A model generated the notes under the pieces. It searched no databases. It saw only the letters and a list, made by a program, of their open reading frames with translations, and was not told the DNA's origin. The translations under genes were made by a program, and so were the position numbers. From Actinoplanes ianthinogenes (GTDB lineage: Bacteria > Actinomycetota > Actinomycetes > Mycobacteriales > Micromonosporaceae): a stretch of 64,000 bases of DNA. Shown piece by piece: positions 9,401-15,678 of the stretch (the first letter of the stretch is position 1; each line of letters starts with the position of its first letter). Where the stretch lies: assembly GCF_018324205.1 (NCBI RefSeq), contig NZ_AP023356.1, positions 7,441,501-7,505,500 of the forward strand, written 5' to 3'.

Positions 9401-9575
9401 GATGGCCTCCGGCGTGCTGCACACGGTCGACGCCCTGCTGGCGCCGTTCCGAGGGGTGGTGCAGCCCGCGTCCCTGGAAGAAGTCGCTTTCCACGACCAC
9501 CCGGCCAACGCCGCCTTCTGGTGGCACGACCCCGAGTACGTCGAGCACAGCCAGCACGCCTGCTGCGCGTATTAG
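6486..9575 (+). CDS. Tat-exported TolB-like propeller fused to an amidohydrolase
   Basis: 1029 aa. A twin-arginine signal (SRRELLAGVAG, then an Ala-rich stretch to about 36) implies export folded through Tat. Residues about 45-580 contain many WSPDG / FAPDG repeats of a TolB/WD40-like beta-propeller. Residues about 590-1000 form a metal-dependent amidohydrolase: TPGLIDMHHHREM (about 640, metal-binding His cluster), HATSHYH (about 770) and ITGTDSP (about 894, metal Asp). Such fusions are usual for secreted or periplasmic imidazolonepropionase/prolidase-like hydrolases; the substrate is unknown. Start GTG 6486 or ATG 6501 (MSAVSRREL); neither has a clear ribosome site. Monocistronic. Confidence 0.85.
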   Translation: MSINPMSAVSRRELLAGVAGATVLGPAVAGAASAATRRTGLRQGTGLAVRQSPDGKRIAMDLAGVLWVLPAPGGPARRLTGDLFDVAQPDWAPDGASLVVQSYRAGSFDLWLIRPDGSGLRRLTTGPFDHREPRFAPDGRRLAFSSDRDGSYGIHLLDLASGAITAVPGGTTAEEYEPAWSPDGARIAFVVANTRIDVVEVATGTRTTRVTVPAGQVIHGPEWTPDGSGIVYQVLLDGRSELWRDGKPEITGEEVFPFRVSFGPDGSFVYAADGVIRRRRLGAPARSEIGFAAAVPLTTPEYRKRSRDFESVHPRPVLGIGSPVLSPDGRSVAFRALNDIWTMRIGQPPRPLTRDSWWKSDPAWSPDGKYLSYSTDRAGKLDIWLRDLATGADRQLTALPNAAAVSGSWSADSSRLAFLDQTGALHTVEVATGAVRKLFTATFEPGRPSWSADGRTIALAAIVPYSARFREGLSKILLVDTATGAGRYVDPLPDRSLQTRGDDGPVWSPDGTRLAFVVASVLWVVDVHPDGTFAGEPRQVTREVTDAPSWSGDSTRLLYLNGGRLRLVEAGGGSPRTVKVNLTWANTAPRGRTVIRAGRYWDGVSRTLGRDVDVVVEGHRIVEVGPHRDDRDGRLVDARDAVVTPGLIDMHHHREMQGYSYGARQGRLWLSLGITTTRSPGSPAYQMVEERESIQSGARIGPRYFATGEAVDGSRIFYNFMRPTFDAAQVALELERAGALDYDLMKSYVRLAPERQRQVIAWAHRHGVHATSHYHYPAFAFGGDGQEHVGATSRFGYSRTVTPLGSAYSDVADIFIGSRATLTPTLFGAVTLLGDDAGLVDDVRVRTLYPSWEYATLRGIAETARTTDQTVNRQNLARQVAHVARVLRGGGRVITGTDSPISPNAVSTHLNLRAMVAYGMTPWEALSTATRIPADFLGEPLGRIAPGRYADLVILGGDPLTDIDQAANVRQVMASGVLHTVDALLAPFRGVVQPASLEEVAFHDHPANAAFWWHDPEYVEHSQHACCAY

Positions 9576-9938
9576 TACAGCGCGGGCGCTGCTCGGCGTC
9601 GCCGGCGCCACGCTGATGCTGCCGCCGTGCTGCCGGTCATCTGGGGCATCAAGGAGATCGCCGCGCACGGCGCGAGTCAGACCCGCCTTCTCTCCATCGC
9701 CGCCGGGCTGGCCGTGCCGGCCGTCGCGCGGGAGACCCTCAGCGGCGCCGTCGCCACCGGGTCGCCCGGTCTGCTGCACGCCGCCCGGGAGGCCTTCGCG
9801 TCCGGCCTGCACGCCGCCGCGTGGACCAGCGCGGGCCTGATGCTGCTGGCCGCGATCGTGGCCCTGATCCGCCTGGCCCCGTCGAAACTCGATGGTCCGG
9901 CGGCGGAGCGCGTGCCAGTATCAGCGGCGGGTCGCTAG
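9576..9938 (+). pseudogene. Remnant of a DHA2-type MFS transporter
   Basis: Three pieces of a 14-helix QacA/LfrA-type transporter survive in order but in two frames. ARALLGVAGATLM (translated from 9583) corresponds to the helix-4 region. A frame change then gives LPVIWGIKEIAAHG (from 9630), a conserved internal helix. The reading then jumps to a C-terminal helix ending ASGLHAAAWTSAGLMLLAAIVAL. At least two large deletions and a frameshift are needed to derive it from a roughly 480-aa ancestor. The end overlaps the tRNA-like gene. An intact family member lies at 30127. It is not expected to make a functional protein. Confidence 0.6.
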
Positions 9939-10056
9939 CTCAAGGGTTAGAGCATTCGACTGGATAGTGCGTCCGCTTCCCGCTCGCGCGGTCATGGAGG
10001 CGCTTCCTTCTCCTCTTTGGATCGAACGGTTCGGGGTTCGAGTCCCCGGCGGCCCA
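9929..10056 (+). tRNA. tRNA-like gene with a 62-base anticodon loop (about 55-base intron-like insert)
   Basis: A full cloverleaf can be drawn. Acceptor GGGTCGC (9929-9935) pairs with GCGGCCC (10049-10055) with one G-U. U8/A9 are TA. The D arm is GCTC (9938-9941) / GAGC (9950-9953) around an 8-base loop with GGG. The anticodon stem TTCGA (9955-9959) pairs with TCGAA (10022-10026). The variable loop is 5 bases. The T arm CGGGG / CCCCG (10032-10048) encloses TTCGAGT. The discriminator is A and CCA is not encoded. The anticodon loop spans 9960-10021, 62 bases instead of 7. If 9960-10014 were removed, the loop CTTTGGA would give anticodon UUG, but the body does not look like a tRNA-Gln. Inside the insert GTGCgTCC (9967-9974) can pair with GGAgGCGC (9996-10003). 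The TerD-domain gene starts 24 bases downstream. Confidence 0.7.
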
Positions 10057-10079
10057 CGCATTCGTGGTTGGGAGGGCCC

Positions 10080-12257
10080 GTGCTCGAGAAGCTGATCATC
10101 CAGAAGACGCTGCGCGTGCCCGCGAGCACGGGCGCCCCCGGTGACGGTGCCGCGGTGGCCCGGCAGCTGGACGCCACGCTGCTCGACGTCGGTTTCGCCG
10201 CGTCGCGGGCCTTGCTGGAGCACGTCGGCGGGCTCGCGCCGGAGCCGGCCATGGACCTGGCCGCCACCGTGGTGTCCGCGGTCCGTGAGCTGGTCGGCGA
10301 CCACGTCCGGCACAACGCCTACTTCCTGCGCTTCCCGGACGGCGTCCCGGACACCGTCGAGTTCTGGACCGAGCGGCTGCGCGCGGCCGTGCCGGCCGGC
10401 GGCGGCGGTGAGCTGCCGGACCTCCGCACGGTGAACCTGCTCGACCTGCCGGGGTACGGCACCTACCAGCACACCTACGCCGACCTGCTGGCCGCCCACG
10501 ACGAGCTGATCGCGGCGGCCGGCGACCGGGTCACCCTGCTGCACCTCGGCGACACCGCCGAGGTGGAGGCGCAGCGGCTCTACCTGTCGCTGGCCGGCAG
10601 CCCGGCCCCGCTCGGCGAGGCGGACCTCGCGATCCTCAGCGAGCTCGCCCTGACCTGCGCGGACGGCCCGCAGCCGGCGGAGATCCCGGTCCGGGAGAAC
10701 CGTGCCGTGCTCAACGGCATCCGGCTGGTCCTCGGCCGCCCGCTGGTGGCCGTCGACACCACGACCGACGTGCTGCGCCTGGCCTGCCAGGTCTCCGGCG
10801 GCGACGTCTCGCTCGCCCGGCCGACCCGGTTCCGCGCCTTCCCGCGCCGGGAGCGCCGGGTCCTGCTGGCGGCGCTGCACGAGGTCGTCGCGGCGAACCC
10901 GGGCAAGCTCGGCGACGTCGCGCGCCACGCGGAGCGGTGGAAGCGGCTCGGCGAGCGCCTGCACCCGCACGAGTACACCCAGTGGCCGCACGCCCGCGAG
11001 GTCTTCACGGTCGCGCGCGGCGAGCGCCGGGTGCCGACCGTGGCCGGTCGCGCCGAGGCGGCGTTCCGGTCCGGCGACGTCGGCCGGGCCGCCACCGTGC
11101 TGTCGGCCGCGCCGGGCCTGCTCCTGCGGTCCGCGGACCGGTTGCTGCGGCTGGCTTCGGCGGCCGAGCGCGACGCCGTGACCGAGGCGGTCACCGGTGC
11201 GCTCGGCGCGGCGTCCGGGCGGGTGCTCTGTTCGCTGCGCGAGCACGTCGGCAACCGGCTCGTGCCGGCGTCGGCCCGGATGTACGCGAACCGCTCGCGG
11301 ACCGCCTGGATCGGTCCGGACCGGCGGCCGCCGCTGCCGGCCGAGCTGGTGGCCGAGCTGTCGTCGCGACTGGACGCGGCGATCGGCGCCCGGCTGCCGT
11401 CGCTTTCGCCGCCGTCGCTTTCGCTGCCGTCGCTTTCGCTGCCGGAGCGGCCGATCCTGGTCGACCCGGCGGTGCTCGACGTCGCCCTGCCGCTGTCCGG
11501 CAAGGCGGCCGAGGGCGGCTTCGCGGTGCTGCCACGCGGCTCGCGGGGTGTGGTCGACGGGGAGTTGCTGCGGTTCTTCATGTACTGGCGGCAGACCGCC
11601 CGGCGGACCGACTACGACCTGTCGGTCCTGCTGCTCGACGAGGAATTCCGCAGCCTGGGCCAGGTGTCCTGGACGAACTACAAGCACGACGGCGTGGTGC
11701 ACTCCGGTGACCTCACCGACGCGAAGAACGGCGCGACCGAGTTCATCGACGTGCCGCTGACGCTGCGCGGGAAGTACGTGGTCCCGCAGGTCAACATCTA
11801 CGCCGGGGAGTCGTTCGACGAGGTCGCCGAGTCGATGTTCGGGTATCAGGCCCGGATGCCGGAGCAGCGCGGCATGCCGTTCGACGCCCGGACCGTGCGG
11901 GCCAAGTCGCACCTGCGCGGGACCGGACGGATCGCGCTGCCGATGGTCTTCACCAAGGGCGAGCGGGGCTGGCAGGCCGTGTGGCTGCACCTGTACCTGC
12001 GCGGCTGGCCGGCGTTCAACCGGGTGGAGGAGAACCGGTTCGGCACGTCCCACCGGGTGCGCGCGCTGATCGAGCGGCGCTACCTGACCATGGGCTACCT
12101 GATCGACCGCTGGCGCGACCGGACCGAGGTGACGAGCTGGGACGGCGGTGTGCCGGACGAGCCGGTCACGTTCATCGGCCTGGACGCGCCGGAGGAACTC
12201 CCCGAGGGGTCGGAGGTGTACACGCCGGGCCGGTTCGCCGAGCTGCTGCCGGTGTGA
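10080..12257 (+). CDS. TerD-domain protein of the large stress-associated type
   Basis: 725 aa from GTG 10080 (GGGAGG just upstream). Residues 1-440 are mostly helical and unrecognised; the layout recalls the MXAN_6230/SCO0854 family, but the zinc-binding RING cysteines of that family are not present. A Ser/Leu/Pro repeat (SLSPPSLSLPSLSLP) links to a C-terminal TerD-like region from about 470. There DYDLSVLLLDE supplies the acidic calcium-binding-type strand and HDGVVHSGDLTDAKNG the second TerD motif. TerD proteins belong to ter stress or conflict systems, often with RNA-repair partners; none is present here. The gene sits directly behind the interrupted tRNA-like sequence, which may be functionally linked. 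The ORF could be extended upstream into the tRNA, which I reject. Confidence 0.75.
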   Translation: MLEKLIIQKTLRVPASTGAPGDGAAVARQLDATLLDVGFAASRALLEHVGGLAPEPAMDLAATVVSAVRELVGDHVRHNAYFLRFPDGVPDTVEFWTERLRAAVPAGGGGELPDLRTVNLLDLPGYGTYQHTYADLLAAHDELIAAAGDRVTLLHLGDTAEVEAQRLYLSLAGSPAPLGEADLAILSELALTCADGPQPAEIPVRENRAVLNGIRLVLGRPLVAVDTTTDVLRLACQVSGGDVSLARPTRFRAFPRRERRVLLAALHEVVAANPGKLGDVARHAERWKRLGERLHPHEYTQWPHAREVFTVARGERRVPTVAGRAEAAFRSGDVGRAATVLSAAPGLLLRSADRLLRLASAAERDAVTEAVTGALGAASGRVLCSLREHVGNRLVPASARMYANRSRTAWIGPDRRPPLPAELVAELSSRLDAAIGARLPSLSPPSLSLPSLSLPERPILVDPAVLDVALPLSGKAAEGGFAVLPRGSRGVVDGELLRFFMYWRQTARRTDYDLSVLLLDEEFRSLGQVSWTNYKHDGVVHSGDLTDAKNGATEFIDVPLTLRGKYVVPQVNIYAGESFDEVAESMFGYQARMPEQRGMPFDARTVRAKSHLRGTGRIALPMVFTKGERGWQAVWLHLYLRGWPAFNRVEENRFGTSHRVRALIERRYLTMGYLIDRWRDRTEVTSWDGGVPDEPVTFIGLDAPEELPEGSEVYTPGRFAELLPV

Positions 12258-12276
12258 CGGGGTGACGGTCGAGGCC

Positions 12277-12301
12277 ATGCGAGCGCTTCCTTCTTTCCTC
12301 C
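12277..12301 (+). repeat. Echo of the tRNA-insert sequence behind the TerD gene
   Basis: GCGCTTCCTTCT at 12283-12294 is identical to 10000-10011 inside the tRNA insert. The match extends to CATG upstream and CCTC downstream with small indels (9993-10015 against 12276-12300), so the TerD gene is bracketed by an imperfect direct repeat of about 24 bases. The downstream copy also opens a 30-codon reading frame (ATG 12277, stop 12367-12369) whose first residues, MRALPS, parallel MEALPS in the upstream copy. Confidence 0.45.
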
Positions 12302-12447
12302 GTAACCGCACGGAGCCCTCCGCCGAGGCGGGGGACTTGGGTGTAGCGCCCGCGCTCTCCTCGACCTAACCTCCCCGATGTGACCTGATCGGGGCTTCAA
12401 GCAGTCCTTTTCAGCAGAGCCTGAGACGGACAGCGAGGAGCACCGAC

Positions 12448-13074
12448 GTGGACGCGAGCATGCGGAGACACTTCGACCGGGCGGCCGGCGACGGCCCGGG
12501 GTTCGACCCGGGGGAGATGGCGCAGTCCGCCATCGCCGAGGTCGGGCGGGTGCGCCGCCGGCGGCGGCAGTGGGCCGCGATCGGGGGATCGGCGGCCGGC
12601 GTGGTGGCGGTGCTCGGCGTGGTGGCGGCCCTGAGCCTGCCGTCCGGCGGGGCCGGGCCACAGACCGGGCCGGGGCCGGCCGCGGCGGCGATGTGGCAGC
12701 CCGCGGCGGCGCCGTCCTGCTCCGCGCAGCCGGTGGCCGAGGACGCCACCGACGTGGCGATCTTCCTGACCGACCGGGCGACCGAGGGGCAGCGGGCGGC
12801 GCTGCACACGGCGCTCGGTGCGGACCTGCGGATCAGCGCGCTGGAGTACGAGACCCGGGAGCAGGCCTACGAGCGGTTCAAGGCGCTTTACGCGGACAGT
12901 CCGGACTTCGTCCAGGCCGTCGACCGGGACTCGATTCCCGCGTCGTTCCGGCTGCGGCTGACGGACCCCGCACGGTTCGCGGACTTCCGCGAGCGGTACG
13001 CGGCGATGCCCGGGGTCGCTCAGATCGTCGGCCGGGTCTGCGAGCCGGGCGCCCCGGTCGGCGGGACGCTGTGA
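12448..13074 (+). CDS. Membrane-anchored protein with FtsX-like extracellular domain
   Basis: 208 aa. A short cytoplasmic N-terminus (basic RVRRRRRQ) precedes one membrane helix (about 48-70), an Ala/Pro linker, and a C-terminal domain (about 95-200: DVAIFLTDRATEGQRAAL, ISALEYETREQAYERFK, then VAQIVGRV) resembling the FtsX extracellular domain found in actinobacterial permease-like cell division proteins. There is no permease part. GAGGAG lies 8 bases before the GTG start. It overlaps the SigE-family sigma factor behind it as GTGA, so it may serve as a membrane partner or regulator of that sigma factor, although it lacks a recognisable anti-sigma zinc motif. Confidence 0.75.
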   Translation: MDASMRRHFDRAAGDGPGFDPGEMAQSAIAEVGRVRRRRRQWAAIGGSAAGVVAVLGVVAALSLPSGGAGPQTGPGPAAAAMWQPAAAPSCSAQPVAEDATDVAIFLTDRATEGQRAALHTALGADLRISALEYETREQAYERFKALYADSPDFVQAVDRDSIPASFRLRLTDPARFADFRERYAAMPGVAQIVGRVCEPGAPVGGTL

Positions 13075-13616
13075 CCGGGCTCCTGGCCGGCTGGAGCGAG
13101 TCCCGCCGCCGGGCCAAGGCCGCCCGGGACGACGAGTTCACCGCGTTCGTGGCGTCCGCCGCCGCCAGGTTGCGCCGCAGCGCCTACCTGATGTGCCGGG
13201 ACTGGCACCTGGCCCAGGACCTGACCCAGCAGACCTTCACCAAGATGTACGCCTCCTGGGACCGGATCCGCGCCAGCGCCAACCTCGAGGGATACAGCCG
13301 GCGGGTGCTGATGAACCTCGTCTTCGACCAGCAGCGGCGGCGCAGCGGCTCGGAGGTGGTGCTGGCCGAGCTGCCGGACCGGCCGGACAGCGGCGCGGTC
13401 TGGGCCCCGGAGCTGCGCCTCGCCCTGGTGGACGCGCTGGCCCAGCTGCCGGTCAAGGACCGGGCCGTCCTGGTGCTGCGGCACGCCGAGGACCACAGCG
13501 TCGAGACGGTCGCGACGATCCTCGGCGTCTCCGTGTCGGTGGTGAAGATGCGCAACGCCCGCGCCCTGAGCCGCCTGCGCGGCCTGCTCGGCGAGCACTT
13601 CATCGACGCGGTGTGA
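13071..13616 (+). CDS. SigE-family ECF RNA polymerase sigma factor
   Basis: 181 aa. Sigma2 region: LRRSAYLMCRDWHLAQDLTQ with QQTFTKMYASWDRI (about 25-65). Sigma4 region: LPVKDRAVLVLRHAEDHSVE with a helix-turn-helix through VSVSVVKMRNARALSRLR (about 125-170). This matches the actinobacterial SigE-family (SigE70) size and layout. GTG 13071 overlaps the upstream stop. A long in-frame extension to 12570 is a shadow across the FtsX-like gene. The coupling suggests it is made together with its membrane partner; the target promoters are unknown. Confidence 0.88.
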   Translation: MTGLLAGWSESRRRAKAARDDEFTAFVASAAARLRRSAYLMCRDWHLAQDLTQQTFTKMYASWDRIRASANLEGYSRRVLMNLVFDQQRRRSGSEVVLAELPDRPDSGAVWAPELRLALVDALAQLPVKDRAVLVLRHAEDHSVETVATILGVSVSVVKMRNARALSRLRGLLGEHFIDAV

Positions 13617-13634
13617 CCGCCGGTGCCGGCCCGC

Positions 13635-13652
13635 GCCGGGGTCGGCCCCGGC
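13635..13652. terminator. Hairpin between convergent genes
   Basis: GCCGGGG-tcgg-CCCCGGC is a perfect 7-bp stem with a tetraloop, 18 bases after the sigma factor stop and between convergent genes. There is no U-run, as is usual in high-GC actinobacteria. It could serve either direction. Confidence 0.45.
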
Positions 13653-13740
13653 ATGGTCGGTGCGGCAGCGCCCGGTCGGCGTACAGCCGCTGCATCCGCG
13701 GCCACCCGGCCCGCCGCGGCGGCCGGGACCGGGCGGATCG

Positions 13741-14856
13741 TCAGACCAGGCCGGCGGCGCGGTCCAGGAGGTCGTCGGCGGGGCAGCGGCCGCGGTTGAC
13801 GTAGCGGTCGGTGTAGTCGGCGAGCGCGTCGCGCAGTTCGCGGGTGGCGCCGTGCCGGGCGAAGCTGGCGTAGGCGGCCAGGAAGCAGGCGCGGGCCGCG
13901 TCGGCCAGGACCGGGTCGGTGAGGGCGTCCCGGGCGGCGCGCTCCCACAGGCGCGGCTCGTCGACCAGGTGCACGGTGGCCGCGTACGCCTCCTCGGCGG
14001 CGCGCGGGTCGTCGAGCAGGGCGGTGATCACCGCGGCCGGGACGCGCCAGCCGTTGCCGGACTGCCGGTCGACCGCGTCGATCTCCAGGTGCCCGCGGGC
14101 GGCCACCGGCGGGCGCAGGCTCGCGAGGTGGCGGTCCAGGTCGGCGACGGTGAGGCGGGTGCCCGATCGGAAGCGGTCACGCAGGCTGCGGCCGGTGACG
14201 GTGGGGGCGTCCAGGACGGTGGCGGCCCAGGTCGTACGGAAATCGGCGGTGAACCGGGACCCGGCCGGGACCGTGAGCGAATCCGGAATCCGCGGCCCCG
14301 GCACCACCGGGGTCCCGGGCAGCACCGGCAGGTCGCGGCGCAGCGCCTGGCGGACGCTGCGCCAGCCGGTCGGGCGGCCGTGCCGCAGCGGCGCGTTGGC
14401 GAACGCGGCGGCCAGCACCGGAGCGAGGGTGTGCGCGAGGACCCAGCGGCGGCGCAGCCCGAGCGGCCCGCCACCCTCGAGGCCCGCCTCCAGCCCGACC
14501 CGGATCCCGGCGGTCGCCGTCCCGTACGCGTGCAGCGGCCCTTCCGGGTGCACCGTGTCGGTGGCGAACGGCAGCACGCTGAGCCCGTGCTGATCCACCA
14601 CCCGGCTCGCGGCGGCCAGGTCGTCGGTCATCCGGCGCAGCGCGGTCTCGATGCCCGGCGACGGGGGCCCGCTGACCACCAGGACCCGGGGCGAACGCGT
14701 GTCCAGGAAGCCGTGCCGCAGCGGTCGTCGCCCGGTCGGCGCGCAGGCCGGGTCGAGCAGCAGGTCGACCGCCACCCCGACGAAGCCCGGCACCCCGGGG
14801 GTGAACGCCCGGGCGGCGAAGTGCTCGGCGGCGGCCTGTTCGGTCAGGGTGGTCAC
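13741..14856 (-). CDS. Divergent EgtA-like glutamate-cysteine ligase family 2 protein
   Basis: 371 aa. The overall order follows actinobacterial EgtA (gamma-glutamylcysteine synthetase for ergothioneine): AHTLAPVLAAAFANAPL and GRPTGWRSVRQAL in the middle, ARGHLEIDAVD in the last third. Several usual family signatures look altered: the first strand reads VGVAVDLLLDP where EgtA proteins have an acidic VEVEW-like motif, and the RTASVQVNLD-like segment reads GTATAGIRVGLEAG. Catalysis is therefore uncertain. No egtBCDE genes are nearby. GGAGG lies 7 bases before the GTG start at 14856. It may act in another gamma-glutamyl ligation or be decaying. Confidence 0.6.
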   Translation of the reverse strand: MTTLTEQAAAEHFAARAFTPGVPGFVGVAVDLLLDPACAPTGRRPLRHGFLDTRSPRVLVVSGPPSPGIETALRRMTDDLAAASRVVDQHGLSVLPFATDTVHPEGPLHAYGTATAGIRVGLEAGLEGGGPLGLRRRWVLAHTLAPVLAAAFANAPLRHGRPTGWRSVRQALRRDLPVLPGTPVVPGPRIPDSLTVPAGSRFTADFRTTWAATVLDAPTVTGRSLRDRFRSGTRLTVADLDRHLASLRPPVAARGHLEIDAVDRQSGNGWRVPAAVITALLDDPRAAEEAYAATVHLVDEPRLWERAARDALTDPVLADAARACFLAAYASFARHGATRELRDALADYTDRYVNRGRCPADDLLDRAAGLV

Positions 14857-14979
14857 GCGATGCCCTCCGCTGGCGTTCAGTGGTCCCGTGGTCCGGCGGG
14901 CCGCGGCCGGAGCGGTCGCGGCGCTCGTGGCGTCCCCGCTGCTCCCGGCCGTCGGCCCCCGGTGCCCGCGAGCATAGCA

Positions 14980-15000
14980 TTCCTATCTGCTCGATAGGAA
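14980..15000. promoter_or_regulatory. Operator-like inverted repeat TTCCTATC-tgctc-GATAGGAA
   Basis: A perfect 8-bp inverted repeat with a 5-base spacer lies in the 248-base gap between the EgtA-like gene (leftward) and the membrane protein gene (rightward). It is one of the few A/T-rich stretches nearby, as expected for a regulator-binding site. No regulator is encoded next to it. Confidence 0.45.
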
Positions 15001-15091
15001 AAACCAAGGGTGTTCCCTAAGGGTTTCCCGAGGGCCGGAATCAGGGCGCCGTCGGGGAATCCGCCGGTCCTGCGTGGGGCATCGACCGCCA

Positions 15092-15097
15092 TAGCGT
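15092..15097 (+). promoter_or_regulatory. -10-like box TAGCGT
   Basis: TAGCGT, then 7 bases, then the ATG at 15105. Same box as at 600 and 1663, so the transcript is probably leaderless. Confidence 0.45.
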
Positions 15098-15104
15098 TCC
15101 CCCC

Positions 15105-15674
15105 ATGGAATCGAACTCGGTCGTCATCCGCCGGACCGCCCTGCTCGCCCCGGCGCTGCTCCTCACCTACGGCATCCTGCGCTTCCTCGACGGCCTGGAC
15201 GGCGACCGTGGCAACGGCCCGCTCTGGACCGTCGGGCACCTGGCGTTCTTCGCCGGCATGGTGCTGTTCGGCGTGCTCACGGTCGCCGTGCGCAACACCT
15301 TCCCGGCCGACCGGCGGCGGGTCGCGACGGTCGCCACCGGCGCGAGCCTGGCCGGCGTGGCCGCCTTCCTCTGGGTGATCGCCGGGGACCTCTCGGACGC
15401 GTTCCGCGAGGCCGCGCCGCTGCCCGGCCTGCTGGAGAAGGCCGGCCCGATGCTCTTCCCGGTCGGCGTGCTGGTGCTGTTCGGGATGATGGTCGCGGCC
15501 CGCCGGCTGCCGGTCTGGACGCCGCTGGTGTTCGGCCTGGGCATCGTCGCGATCTCGGTGAACCTGAACCTGCTCCCGTTCGCGGCCCTGGCCATCCTCG
15601 GCGCGCTCGCCCCGCTGCGCCGCGTCGCCACCGCTCGCCACCTGCGTCCGGGACGTGCGAATCTGGTCCACTGA
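15105..15674 (+). CDS. Conserved-type integral membrane protein, function unknown
   Basis: 189 aa with about six hydrophobic helices (TALLAPALLLTYGILRFL, WTVGHLAFFAGMVLFGVL, VATGASLAGVAAFLWVIAG, PMLFPVGVLVLFGMMV, WTPLVFGLGIVAISV, LLPFAALAILGALAPL). Short polar loops carry no enzyme motif. Start ATG 15105 behind a leaderless-type -10 box. The downstream DUF2332 gene begins 4 bases after its stop, so the two may share a transcript. I recognise no family. Confidence 0.7.
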   Translation: MESNSVVIRRTALLAPALLLTYGILRFLDGLDGDRGNGPLWTVGHLAFFAGMVLFGVLTVAVRNTFPADRRRVATVATGASLAGVAAFLWVIAGDLSDAFREAAPLPGLLEKAGPMLFPVGVLVLFGMMVAARRLPVWTPLVFGLGIVAISVNLNLLPFAALAILGALAPLRRVATARHLRPGRANLVH

Positions 15675-15678
15675 CACG

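Noticed and set aside
9929-10056. Group I intron in a tRNA
   Set aside because: The insert is about 55 bases, far below the size of a group I core, and no P7-like conserved pairing is visible.
9994-10095. Small peptide gene beginning MEALPSPLW inside the tRNA insert
   Set aside because: It would read through the T arm and acceptor stem of the tRNA-like structure, whose pairing is complete; the parallel MRALPS frame at 12277 has only a 2-base gap to a GAGG. Noted as a repeat instead.
9921-12311. 796-residue minus-strand frame opposite the TerD gene
   Set aside because: Antisense to the TerD-domain protein, with shadow composition and no ribosome site; it would also run through the tRNA-like gene.
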